NCBI RefSeq assembly: GCF_026745355.1 | Contig: NC_079202.1 | Span: 23,268,897 to 23,332,896 of the forward strand | DNA: 64,000 nucleotides | From: Beta vulgaris subsp. vulgaris | Taxonomy: Eukaryota; Streptophyta; Magnoliopsida; Caryophyllales; Amaranthaceae | Reading direction: 5' to 3' | Part shown: positions 36,410 through 47,855 of the stretch, piece after piece | Position numbering within the stretch: position 1 is the first letter of the stretch | Layout of the letters: every line of letters starts with the position of its first letter | Made by a program: the position numbers and the translations under genes | Notes under the pieces: generated by a model | Database searches by the model: none | Seen by the model: only the letters and a program-made list of their open reading frames with translations | What the model was told of the DNA's origin: nothing

Positions 36410-39400
36410 ATGAGATTTAATGTACCTGTAGTGTGCAGGTGATGTACATGTAGTAGATTTATGTTGTACTTTCTATTTCACTTAATTTGTCAATGTGATT
36501 GTTACCCCAATCAACAACATATTTGATGGACTTGCATAGGCGTTTTAATTTGTGTCTCCGGGCCAAGATGAGTAAGGAATCACAAGCTAGAATGTATTTC
36601 TTAACCATACATTGCCCTCCATATAAATCTTGTACACGCAATACGTTAATCAGTTAAATGTTTGCCTAGTAATGGGGGAAACGTACATGAAATATTTTTA
36701 TGAGATTTGATGTACCTCTATTGTGTCGATGATGTACATGTAGTAGATTTCTGATGCACTTTTTATTCATAATGAAATTTATATGATTCGAATGAATCCA
36801 TATGATGAACGTAGATTTCATCTACCCGCTGGAAATCTCATATTGAAGTTAAAAGCATGATGCTTAATGATCCTACAGCAAAGCTGATACAATAGATAAT
36901 AGATAAGTACCTGCCATTACTGCTCATCTATACCATGTGTTGTTAATTGTGACAAGTCTCATAGAAGAGTAATATAGTGTAAGTACAACAACATTAGCAC
37001 AGGTCCACCCAAATTTTTAAGATGGGTCAGAGTCTATGTAGGAATAAGTATGATTTTATAGCATTTTTTAGTTAACCTTCAACGAGATGGCTTATAGGCT
37101 TGAATCAACCTCCTTTTATTTGTGCACTCTCTCACAAGTTTCATACAAGTCTTAAATTGAAAGTTCTGGTACATACACTTACTTTGTTAAAAGTCTCACA
37201 ATTGACCAATCACATAATAACTTTTAGATAAAATTAAGAAAGAAAGAAAGATTTAGATAAACAATATGCATTAAGAACAAAAAGATACTTAATTTTCCTA
37301 TAGATATAAAAATATCTTACTACTTAAGTATATAAGCAAAATGGTTAGCCATAAGATACCTTCTTCCACATAAAAATATCTGCCTGCTTTGTAGCCTTGT
37401 AGAACTTAGCTAGCAACTTCCTCATACACTTATTATTATAGTTTGACTTATAATACCTGAGTAGGAAACAAAAACAGAAGTAAATTTTTTGTAAATGCAT
37501 GAAGGAGTTTTGCCTTAAAATTGAGTAGTGAGTCTTTATTCCATTGAGTAGTGAGTCACAGGAGAAAAAAAAAAGGTGTTGCGAAAGAGGGGCGAAAAAG
37601 AAACTCAACTAGTAGATTATTTTAAGATATTTGCAACAACATACCCAAGTGAGCATCATTTTGGAGAAAATTAATTGACGTAGATGTTGATAACATCAGT
37701 TTGTTTCGATTTCACTTGTTGCATATTGGTTATGAGTTGATATGTATTTTGTGTTTAAGACTATTGTGGTTATAAGTTGAAATAATTTGTTCTGAAAACT
37801 TTGATAATGAATATATTAATTTTGTTTCTAGGGTCATCTTCGGAAAAGTTTCGGAACCAAAGCAAATACTGCTGTGTGAGATTTTTAATGATAACTCAAT
37901 GTGGTCAACAACCTATGTGAAGAATGCTAAGGCGATGAAATGAGCGAGTAATAGGAAGAACTTGGATTTGGTATAATTTTTCCAAATCTTTTGTAAAAAA
38001 ATAAAAAGATGCAGACTATTACAAGTTTATCCTTTTAGAAATTATACATTTGTAATCGTTGATGTACTTTTAAACCTTGGGTGATGTACTTCTAAGCAAT
38101 CATTGATGTACTTTTTGGCCAGGAGTGATGTACTTCCGAAAATGTAGTGACTTAGTGTCTCTGACTAAGCGTGTGTAAACCAGATGTCAAAACATGTATG
38201 ATTGATGCTTTTTAGATGTATGAACAATCCTTGTGGTTGATGATTTCAACTTTTATCTTTCATAAAGGCCATGTGTGGTTCAAAAGAATTAAGCCACTCT
38301 AAGCTGAAGTAATTCAGCTCCCATAAAAGTTGGATTTCCATAATAGATAGTACAATGATTTTAATCATGACTTTAGCTAAGATTCTTGGATGTGTTGATG
38401 CAAAAACTCAATAAAAGTAACGCTAACTTTCACATATAAAGTTGTAGTCAAGCCTAGTTTGATATATAGTAGACCAACACCTCTTAAATTTTCAAAAAAT
38501 GTTCTTGAAAACATAGTTGAGTGTTCTTGATATTTAAGAAAAAGTTGCACATCATGATCCTTTTCATTTCAAATGACATAAGATTCTCAAAGACATGACT
38601 TGAAGGATCATTGTTGTCATACTATTACCAAGTGCTATTCAAAAGTATTCAATCAGATTGCAGATTTAATTTTTTCGGATCGTATATCCGAATATTTTCG
38701 AATTGGATACCGATCGTGAAAAAGTTCATTTCAGATATCTGAAATATGGGATTTTCGAATATCCAATCAGATTTATCTAAAAATACCCGTCTTCAAGACT
38801 GGATATCCGAAAGTATCTGATGGTTCGAAACTTATTTTATGTATTTTTCCTTTGAAAAATTCAATATTTTAGTTTTTGTATATCCGATCCGATCCAAAAT
38901 TTCTAATATTCGATTTTTTCGGATCATATTTTTTCCAATTCAAAATTTCGGATCAGATCATTGGAAATGAATGCCCTACTATTGCCAACAAGGGGGTTTG
39001 TAAAAGTAAAATTTTTACATCCCCTAATACAATATTCTGAAGGATATAGAACTATGATAAACGGTTAAATGGTTCAAACTGCAACAATACCATTAAAAGT
39101 ATATATTATAATCACGAAGACGTGAAACGTATCTGCCCCTTGAAACATATACACAATCATAAATTATATTCACCGACTGCCTTTTGTGATTTAAACTCAA
39201 AGACAAATACAGTCATATGAGATCTTGATAGACTTTCGAAGTACACTTTTAAATTTTTCTAAAGCATTATGCAAATACTTTGAGTTGAGGTTTGACATTT
39301 CTTTTAGCTCCACACACCATGATTTAGTGAGAATAAACATCATGATTTAGGTTCAAGGTGATGTACATTCAAGTCATCGATGATGTACATTCAAGTAATT

Positions 39401-41100
39401 GGTGATGTACATAAGCAAATTATTTGAACATAATAAATTTAATCATCTTTTATAGCTCCAACTTACTGAGAAACATTTCTAAGAATAGTATCAATATCAA
39501 GAACCAAAAATATAGATCATGGAAGCACGAAAATAGTTTTATTAATGTTTACGAAGTAGGAAAAATAATAAATTAAAAAGGTAGAAAATCAATAGAGCAA
39601 CTAATGCTATCCAAACCATGGGCTACTCCCTATCATTCATCTCATTCTCTGAAGGATGAGCAACTAATTTAGGACTAGCAGATTCTAAACTTGAACACCA
39701 GATATACTTAGCTTCCCCGCTACTTTGAGTATATTTTGAGAGAAAACTGAAGGAGGAACAAGGAATAAGGTGTTCCTATTATCCAACTTAGCAACTGCAA
39801 CTCTCCTGCTTGTCACCAAGATAATACATAAATTCATTTTAATAGCCCATATCAACATCATTGGCATCACAAAAAATAAAACCCAAGAACAGGCAGCCTA
39901 ATAGTAATGCTTTGCAAGCATATCAAGCCCAGTTTGTGCGGTGCAATCAAGAAATTCTGGCGTGCAGCAAAACATTTGTCACTAAGCTGCCACAACATAA
40001 TGGACGTACATGGGGAAGATACAAATTCACAAGCATAGACTTCTCCGTGCACGTAATGTTACGTGGACTCAGCTAAGAGATCATATACGCCCAGATATTT
40101 ATAAAGACTAAAAGATTAATAAATAGTGTCTTTATCAAACAAAGCAGATTTTACAAATGAGAAGCATGATTGGTCAATCCATAATCGGCAATCTGTATGC
40201 TATGAACATAGCTGAGCAAATTTAGGTGCAAATTCAACCATATAAAGCAGAACATCAAAAATCAGGATAGACTATACAGTGTACACATGAGATGGCAAAA
40301 TTAAAGATCATTCCAGATATTAAAAACAGTACTACTTGAGTTGTTATAGTTAACAATGTTATCTTGGTATACCAAAAGGAAAGCAGTTCTTATTGGATTT
40401 ACATTCACCAGTGCTTGGCTAGGTGCAACCGCAACCTCATCTGCACCAATCTCCACTTCAATGTAAGTGTGAACCATCATTTAAAGACTGTGGATTGAAG
40501 CAGCTTCAAAATGGTCAAAACATATTAGTTGTTTAAAAAAGTACAAGTAGATATAATATCAACAACAAAAATCATATCACAACAACCTATCAAGGAATTC
40601 ATAAACCTGCAAAGGTATTCATGTTGTGCTGATTGCAAAGATCAACTTGAGAAAAATAAATGGATACATTTAACAATGGCAAGTGTTTAGAATGAAAAAT
40701 AGATTAACTTGAATGATTTTTTTTTTTAAAAAATGGGATACTCACATCAAACGAATTATTGCTTTGTTATTATACAAATCAGATGTACTCATAGAGGCCA
40801 AAGCATATTAAGCTAGCAACCTCTTAAATATAGACTACCCTTCTCGAACCTACAATTTTCTTCTATTTTAAATAGACCGTCCTGATTATTACCTCCTTTG
40901 TACTACTACTCTTCTAAACTTCCCATTGCACTTCTCTCCCTCACCTCTCTATAAGATTTTCTTTCTTTATATACTTTTCCTAATCAACTTGTTTCCTTTT
41001 ATCCAATATAAATTCCCAATTTGTATTTAATAATGTCCTTGAGATTTAATGTACTTATAGTATAGCACCGATGTATAAATGTAGTAAACATATGATGGAC
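36410..41100 (+). repeat. Dispersed GATGTAC repeats of element 2
   Basis: A unit GAGATTTAATGTACCTGTAG plus GATGTACATGTAGTAGATTT occurs at 36411-36460, 36699-36750 and, more diverged, 41039-41090. Short clusters TGATGTACTTTT occur at 38059-38133 (four copies) and GTGATGTACATTCAAG at 39358-39413 (three copies). Confidence 0.85.
38630..38978. mobile_element. hAT-like MITE inside element 2 (about 349 bp)
   Basis: Ends AAGTGCTATTC and GAATGCCCTA are an imperfect inverted pair; flanks CTATTACC and CTATTGCC look like an 8-bp target duplication with one change. The interior is built of GGATATCCGAA-like inverted words. Confidence 0.6.
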
Positions 41101-41144
41101 ATGTCCAAAGTCCATCAAATTATATAAGAGATCTATATAGGCAA

Positions 41145-41499
41145 CAATTGGTGAATGATGAAAAATAGATACATAAGAGGAAAAAGAGGTAACCTCGCTA
41201 ATGGAAGAAGCGCTAGTGATAAGGATGACTTTTCCTAAAACATCTTCAGAGTAGAAAGAAGCAAAGATGGACAAATAAATTAAGAATCTGAAATGGAGGC
41301 AGCAAAAGGAACCATTATATGAAGGTGAAGGGAGGAGCTGTAAGATTCAGGAATGTGTTTAGCAAATCCATATTAATTCTTTCACACACAACTTCTTACT
41401 TCACTGATCGAATTATATAATAGGTGAGTAGATCAGCAGTGCAATACAATATTGGCGAGTTACCTCTTTTTCCTCTTATGTATCTATTTTTCACCAATT
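41145..41499. repeat. Inverted repeat of about 47 bp in element 2
   Basis: AATTGGTGAA...GAAAAATAGATACATAAG and GGAAAAAGAGGTAAC at 41145-41195 recur inverted at 41453-41500 with one short gap; about 255 bases lie between. Confidence 0.85.
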
Positions 41500-42809
41500 C
41501 TAAACAGTAAACCAATCTCCCTCTATCGTAATACCCCTATTGGGATAATTCTATCAATAAGTTCAGACAAGTTACAAAAATAAGCTCCAACAAATCACTA
41601 CAAATATAGTTCACATAAGCACACCAAAGACAGGATAAATTCAATTAGTTTAGATAAGTTGAAAAGAATACATGTTCAAAATTCAGAAAAAAAAATCACC
41701 ATCAGAGAAACAATGTAATAGTATCTATAATAAATACTACATTCTAAATTCATGCTCTACCACTTTCACAAAGAATTGTATGACTTCCAAATTCAACCTA
41801 TCCAACTCTGCAAATTTCAATAACAAACCAACTAAGCCACTAAACTAAACCTATTATTCAACGGTTAAAAATGCAATTAAACCACAAAAAACCATACACT
41901 ATCTAAATTACCAAATTTACATAAAATGTAGCACTATCAACACATGTTGTAACTTGTAAGCACCCATTAACACGAAAATCAACAATAATATGTGTAAAAA
42001 GAATCATTGCTAAACCAATGAAAAATAAAATGTAGAACAAATTTAAACAAACTTTAAACAGGGTCAATATTGGAAATATCAACAAAACCCAACTCAAAAT
42101 CCTCATTTCCATTAAACCCAGAAGCAGTTCTAAACTTTGACTCAATTCATCATTAATTCTTCCCTTAATTTCCTCACTTTGTGTTTCTTCAACCTTTTTA
42201 ATAGTAAACCAAACAGGATTTTTGGCAGAAACACAGAAGAAATCATGAATACCCAATTCACCCCTTTGAAATCTCTTAAAAAATTTGATGTTTTGTTTTT
42301 TGGATTTGGGTTTTTTCCCAAAACTTCAAACGAAACCCAAAGTAGAAAATAAACAAAAATTCAAGTAATATTCCATTACATCAATAATTATAGTCTAAAA
42401 GACCTAATTTTCGATTAAAAGATGTGAAAAACATAGCTTATAATTGAATTAAGAATAGAACACAAGTACATCAATTTTAAAAAATCTAATTCAATGAATT
42501 AGGTCTATAATGCGTACCTTGATGATGATTATTTGATGGATGAATCTCGATCAGGACAAAAAAGTTCAGATTTTTTATTGTAATCAATCCATCGATGGCG
42601 AGAGGGATGAATTTTCGATTTTTTCCTTAGTGAAAGAGTATTGTTCAAGTTTAATGGAAAGTTGCAGGTTAAATGATGAGAGGTTCTGTTATTACTGCTA
42701 TGGCCAAATCGCAGCCATTAAGCCTTTTATGATCTAACAGTTCTAGTTAATTCTCACATATTTAACTATTCTCACATAACTCTTCATTCTCACCGGATCC
42801 CGACTCTAC

Positions 42810-42894
42810 ATATATATATACATATACATATATATATATATATATATATGTATGTATATATATATATATATGTATGTATATATATATATATATG

Positions 42895-42967
<73 letters not shown>

Positions 42968-42972
42968 GTATG

Positions 42973-43040
<68 letters not shown>

Positions 43041-43066
43041 TTATATTATGTATATATATATATACA
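42810..43066. repeat. (TA)n microsatellite right of element 2
   Basis: Alternating TA with TATGTATG interruptions; ends at ATACACGTTGG where outer CACTA sequence resumes. Confidence 0.96.
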
Positions 43067-43279
43067 CGTTGGATTCGCTAAATATTTTTGTTGGATTATT
43101 GAATTGTATTTATGATGTTGGTTGTTGGGTTGAATATTGGATGATGGATGTTGGAGATGGTGGTTGTTTGATGAAATTTTGGATTTGCTTGGATGGTGGA
43201 TCTCGAAGATGTTATTGGTTGTTGTACAGGTTAATTCCCAATTATGGGTTTATCCAATTTACAAACAGAGCTCTGCCGA

Positions 43280-43686
43280 AATTTATGCAGAAAATTTTAT
43301 AGCATATTGCTGCATAGCTTCCTCAAGGTTGCATATATAGCTTCCCAATCAATATTAAATACACTAAAAAATTAAAAAAAGCAGGCATATTGCTGCGATT
43401 TCTGGCCCAAAACTGCAGCAATATGCCTTTTAATATTTTTTTAATATGGAATATTGATGCGGTTATGGCCCAAAACCGCAGCAATATTCCCTGTTAACTA
43501 GATAATACATAACAATATTGTTGCTGTTTGGCCTAAAAACCGCAGCGATATTTGTAGATATTGCTGCGGTTTAAAACCGCAGCAATGTAATTAATACCTA
43601 TTGTTTCCCCTGTAATTGCTGCGCACCCAAAACCGCAGCAATATGCCACTTTTTGACCGCAGCAATAAGCATTTATTCTACTAGTG
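43280..43686. repeat. Subterminal repeats and right end of the outer CACTA element
   Basis: At least ten copies, in both orientations, of ATTGCTGCGG/CCGCAGCAAT, some as palindromes (GCTGCGGTTTAAAACCGCAG). The last base pair of the element is the G of CTACTAGTG. Confidence 0.9.
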
Positions 43687-45590
43687 TTGATTGTATATGC
43701 ATGAGATCTTATTTTAAGTTCTTATGAATATGATTCACGAAATTCCGCTTATAGTACTTATAATCCTACAGTAAAGATACACCAAGAATAATATAGGAAA
43801 GATTTTAACCTTCTAAGTTCTATTTCTTATGCTTTTTTCACATCTTTTTTACATAGAGAATAGGGCATATGTTGATAATGATTATCAGTGTGTCCAAAGT
43901 TCTACTGATGATTTAAACCAGAACCTTACCATGTAAATCGGCCATGCTTCGTCGGTGACAATAAATAAACTCGGAATTTGAAGGAGGAGGTTCAAGAAGA
44001 AGAAAAAGAATCATCGTTTGAGGGTTTACAATTAGGGTTTTCATAGTTGAAATTCTTTAAGTATAAGCTAATGCATTCGAAATTTATATTTTTGTTTAAG
44101 TTGATCAATAGGTGATATTTTGTTATTAGTGTTTGATATTGAACTCCAAATTTGTTGAATGTTTGAGGAGTCCAGATTAATATGTAATGTAGGTATTAAA
44201 TCAACAAAGGTCGTTTATGAGCAGATAAAAAAATTCAACAAATTAATAGAAATTTACCTTTCCAGGAACCACAAATTAAGTTGATGTAACAGATTTTCCG
44301 TATGAATTTCACTCGCTTTCCCTCGTTTTTTGAATTTTTTCGGTTGAAATTTTCAGTGCGTTTTCCTTCGGGAGAGAGAGAAAGAGGGGATATGTTGAAG
44401 AGGGAGAAACTGCAAACTACTTTCCTTGGATTTAGTTTGTGGACTGAATACGATTGTTGGTGCTATTGGACATATTAAGCCGCACCCAACTTTATTAACT
44501 TTATGCTTAAAGTTAGGTTGTCTCTTACAAGACGAGCAACTTTTTCTATTGCAATAATTGGATTGTTATACTATTCAACCACCATCCTTTTCACTATCTA
44601 TTGTGATTTTTACATAAGGAACAATATAGTCATGTGGGTCTTGTTAGATTCGTCTCGATATATACTTCTAAAATATCAAATTTTTTATAATTTTTACTAA
44701 AAATTAATGAAAGATATTATAGTTAAAGTTGTGCATTAATAAGCGTAAAAACTCAATTATATCTATTATATGGCAACAGGGGTAGGATACAAAAAAAATA
44801 AAAAAAGGAAAAAAAGAAAATTTAAAAAGGAGAACTACCTAATTAATTAAACAGATAGAAAAAGGAATGATAAAAAGAAAATAGTGAGAATATACTACAC
44901 AGTAAGTTACTTCCCTCCCAACTAAATTCTTAAAAGAATTTGAATATCTAATTTATTAGATATAATTACCGATTAATTTAGTTTTCTACATGTTTTTGCA
45001 CGCGTGCATATAAGACTAGCAGCCATTGAGGAAGTATGAATTATCATCTTATTGACTATATTGCCCCCCTCTCTTTCTTTTCTCTCTAAAACCATAGCCT
45101 CTCCTCCCCCATCTTCATCAGTTAGGGGTTGCTATAGATATTTTCATCCATGGTAAGCCCCCTTTTTCCTTTTATTTTCAGTTTTTAATTCTTTTATTGT
45201 TTTGTTGAATAAATTAGTATCTCTTATGAGATTTTTTTAGTCTCTGTTGTAGAGATGTCTTTCTCCCCTATGGGAGTTCAGAGTATGTTTTTTTGTTTTT
45301 AGGTATATGAGAAATTATTCTCATTGGTTGAAGTTCGAGACTCAACATGAAGGTATTGAAATCTCGGATGCGGTAAATATGACTCGATAAAAAATGCTCT
45401 TCCCAAACTATGTCAGAATGATAGACTTCCTCATCAATAGCTACTTGATTCAGCCAATACAAGGGAGTTGCGTTGTATTGCTCGATCTGGTTCATTGTAG
45501 TTTATTGGAAGACGAATTAGATTTAACCTTGTTTGATTGTATCTTATTTTTGTTTGATATTTTATTATAGATGCCGTTTGACCTTCAATT
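43687..45590. other. Intergenic DNA right of the CACTA element
   Basis: AT-rich, no recognised gene. Two weak signals: a promoter-like stretch with CATATAAG at 45007, a CT-rich leader and ATG at 45150 directly followed by GTAAGC; and a - strand open frame 45495-45268 (MNQIEQYNATPLYWLNQVAI onward) of normal amino-acid composition but unknown family. 44503-44700 is low-complexity repeat-like DNA. Confidence 0.5.
45268..45495 (-). CDS. Unknown 75-residue open frame
   Basis: Starts at an ATG and has balanced composition (EEVYHSDIVWEEHFLSSHIY), unlike the repeat-born frames around it. No family recognised; it may be an exon remnant of a lost gene or transposon. No neighbour supports a function. 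Confidence 0.25.
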   Translation of the reverse strand: MNQIEQYNATPLYWLNQVAIDEEVYHSDIVWEEHFLSSHIYRIRDFNTFMLSLELQPMRIISHIPKNKKTYSELP

Positions 45591-45598
45591 ATTGAAAT

Positions 45599-46119
45599 TA
45601 GGGCTGTCAACTAGGTTGGGTTGGGTAAATTTCAGGCTGACATGATTTATATTTCAGGTCTACCCCCTAACCCAAATCCGACCTGATTCTAATTTCAGGT
45701 AAAAAACATAACCCAAACCCGACTTTACCGATTTCAAGTTGACCCGGAATCAACCCAAAATGACCTAAAATGAAACTCAACTATACACGCTAAGTTATGA
45801 AAGTACGGGTTGATGACCTGAAATAAAATTTAGGTGATCTAAGAAATGAGCTTGGCCCAATACAAATAAGAATATCAAAAGATATGTTGTATAAGTTATG
45901 AAAGTCTAGGTTAATTTTAAGTTGACCCGACCTTTTAAATCAGGTTATTCGGGTTATTTTCAAGTTCAAAAAGTCAACCCGAACCAAAACCATTATATTT
46001 TCAGGTCGGGTTAGGTCGACCCATTTTTTATTTCAGGTCAAAAATCTCAACCCAAATAAAAAATTTTCAGGTTAGTTTCAAGTCGAGTTATCGAGTTGGG
46101 TCAACTTTTGTTAGTCCTG
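45599..46119. mobile_element. hAT-type MITE, 521 bp
   Basis: Begins TAGGGCTGTCAAC and ends TTGTTAGTCCTG (inverted CAGGACTAACAA), with a perfect 8-bp target duplication ATTGAAAT at 45591-45598 and 46120-46127. The interior is built from GGGTTGACCCGA-like inverted words. Confidence 0.88.
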
Positions 46120-46143
46120 ATTGAAATTTCTCTTTAAAAAAAC

Positions 46144-47226
46144 GGTTTTTTCACCAGGTAACCCTAAGGTTTCTTAATATTCACCTGGTATCCTCGCGTT
46201 TTCCGAAAATTACCAAGTACCCTATTATTTTGAAAAATCATTAGACGTGACCTTACCGTCATCTTTTCGTTAAATATGACCCTTAAAAAACTTAATTAAC
46301 CCTAACTTCTAACCCTACCATAACCCTTAAGCCTCCCACCACCCCCGCGCAGCCCCTCCCCCACCCCCACCTGCCGCAGCCCATCCCCCTCCCCTGCAGT
46401 AGCCACGTAGGCCCCCCTCCCCCTCCCTGGTATAACCCACGCAACCCCCCTCCCCCTCCCTGGTATAACCCACGCAACCCCCCTCCCCCTACCTCTCCTC
46501 CTCCCATCCGCCGCCAGCCCCCTTCCCCCTTTGTCGCGCAGCCCCTCCCCCCCACCCCCTTGCAGCCCCCGAGCCGATTTCCCCTCCCCCCACCACCGTC
46601 GAATTTCGCTCCTCTCCCCCCACCCCATCTAATTTCCTTAACCTTCTGGTTCTGGTCTTGTGAATATTGTGCAACGACTAGGGAGGGGAGCGAAACTCGA
46701 CGGGGAAGGGGGAGGGGAGCGAAATTCGACGCGCGGGGGGGGGGGGGAGGGGGCGGAGGGGAGGGGAAATCGGCTTAGGGACTGCGAGAGGGTGGGGGAG
46801 GGGCTGCGTGGCGAAGGGGGAGAGGGAGGGGGACGGGGCTGCGCGGTGGAGGAAGAGAGGGAGGGGTTGGTTGGGCTGGGGTTGGGTGGGGGCTGGTGGG
46901 GTTAGGGTTGGGTGGGGGGTTGGTGGGGTTGGGGTTTGGGTTGGGTGGGGTTGGGGTTTGGGTTGGGTGGGGGCTGGTGGGGTTGGATAAGTGTTAGTTA
47001 GGGTTTTAGGGTTAATTAGAATTAATTAGGATTATTAGAGTTTAATTACGGTTAATTAGAGTTATTTGGGTTCATATGAATGATTTGGACGGAAACCTAA
47101 CGAAGTTGACGGAAACTTAACAGTAGAGACATTTCAGAAATTATTTCCAAACCTCAGGGATACCTGGTGAATTTTGGGAAACGCGAGGATACCTAGTGAA
47201 TATTAAGAAACATCAGAAAAAAATCC
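46144..47226. mobile_element. Long-TIR, GC-rich non-autonomous element upstream of PMS1
   Basis: The ends share GTTTCTTAATATTCAC and GGTATCCTCGCGTTT in inverted orientation over about 75 bases. The left half (46310-46660) is C-rich and the right half (46680-46990) G-rich, each other's approximate complement, so the whole element can fold on itself. TIRs of this length suggest a MULE-like origin; no target duplication was found. Open frames in it are low-complexity. Confidence 0.75.
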
Positions 47227-47235
47227 GGAAAATGT

Positions 47236-47400
47236 TTGAGTAACCCTTAGGGTTGCCAACCCTCTTAGACACATTAGAATAAAATATTAATATGTATGTA
47301 ATAAATGAGGAGATAAGAGAGATAAAAATAATGTTTTAATGTATTCCTAACCAATAAAAATTCAATAATAAGAGGGTTGGCAACCCTTAGGGTCACTCAA
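47236..47400. mobile_element. Short TIR MITE, 165 bp
   Basis: TTGAGTAACCCTTAGGGTTG at the left and, inverted, TTGAGTGACCCTAAGGGTTG at the right, each followed by CCAACCCTCTTA. The target duplication is unclear. Confidence 0.8.
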
Positions 47401-47473
47401 TCAATGTCCAAAAAATCCTATTCACTTTTGACTTTTTTGAGAGACCGGTTGACAAAGTACATAAAGTGATATA

Positions 47474-47481
47474 TTTGGCGG
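47474..47481 (+). promoter_or_regulatory. E2F-like site in the PMS1 promoter
   Basis: TTTGGCGG fits the E2F consensus TTTSSCGS and lies 142 bases before the PMS1 start codon. E2F control is known for many plant replication and repair genes, so S-phase expression is a reasonable inference. Confidence 0.6.
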
Positions 47482-47615
47482 CAAAACTTACCAAGTAACC
47501 CAACTGTGTGTATACTTCAGTCTAGGGTTCCATCACACTCTTTCCTTCCCCAAAATCCTTAATCTGTCTTCAATCATCGCCAATCAACTCTCGCTTGAAT
47601 GCTCCAACGTCGTAA

Positions 47616-47855
47616 ATGGCGGAAGAAGCTTCTCAAATGGCGAATTCGCCGATGATCAAGCCAATAAACAAGAGTGTGGTACATAAAATTTGCGCGGGTC
47701 AAGTAATTTTGGACCTTTCTTCTGCTGTGAAGGAGCTCGTTGAGAACAGCTTGGATGCCGGCGCTAACAGCATCGAGATTTCTCTCAAGGATTACGGCGA
47801 AGACTGGTTTCAAGTCATCGACAATGGTTGCGGCATTGCTCCAAATAATTTCGAG
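47616..47855 (+). CDS. PMS1: PMS1 exon 1
   Basis: 80 codons, ATP-binding motifs I (VKELVENSLDAGA) and II (VIDNGCGI). Donor GTTTGT. Confidence 0.97.

Larger units (their letters stand above)
35645..42809. mobile_element. Element 2: second (TA)n-bounded transposon, no recognisable gene
   Basis: Left end GATTTAGGATCATATGAGAA, right end inverted GAGTCGGGATCCGGTGAGAA. Each end then carries two further copies of a TATGTGAGAA-like word at about 20-25 base spacing, followed by a TTAGATC sequence, so the ends are inverted repeats of about 100 bases in low-grade match. Both ends touch (TA)n. The interior is AT-rich; open frames (for example - strand 42256-41903 and 39870-39685) resemble no family I know. 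A dispersed word, GATGTAC, marks it throughout. An hAT-like MITE sits at 38630-38978. Confidence 0.65.

Noticed and set aside
42848..43302. 142-residue open frame starting in the third (TA)n tract
   Set aside because: Two thirds are microsatellite; the rest is outer CACTA non-coding DNA.
46292..46990. Gly/Arg- and Pro-rich open frames on both strands
   Set aside because: Produced by G and C runs of the long-TIR element; no conserved composition outside the runs.
46970..47030. Telomere-like TTTAGGG words
   Set aside because: Only two or three imperfect copies within a MITE; not an interstitial telomere array.
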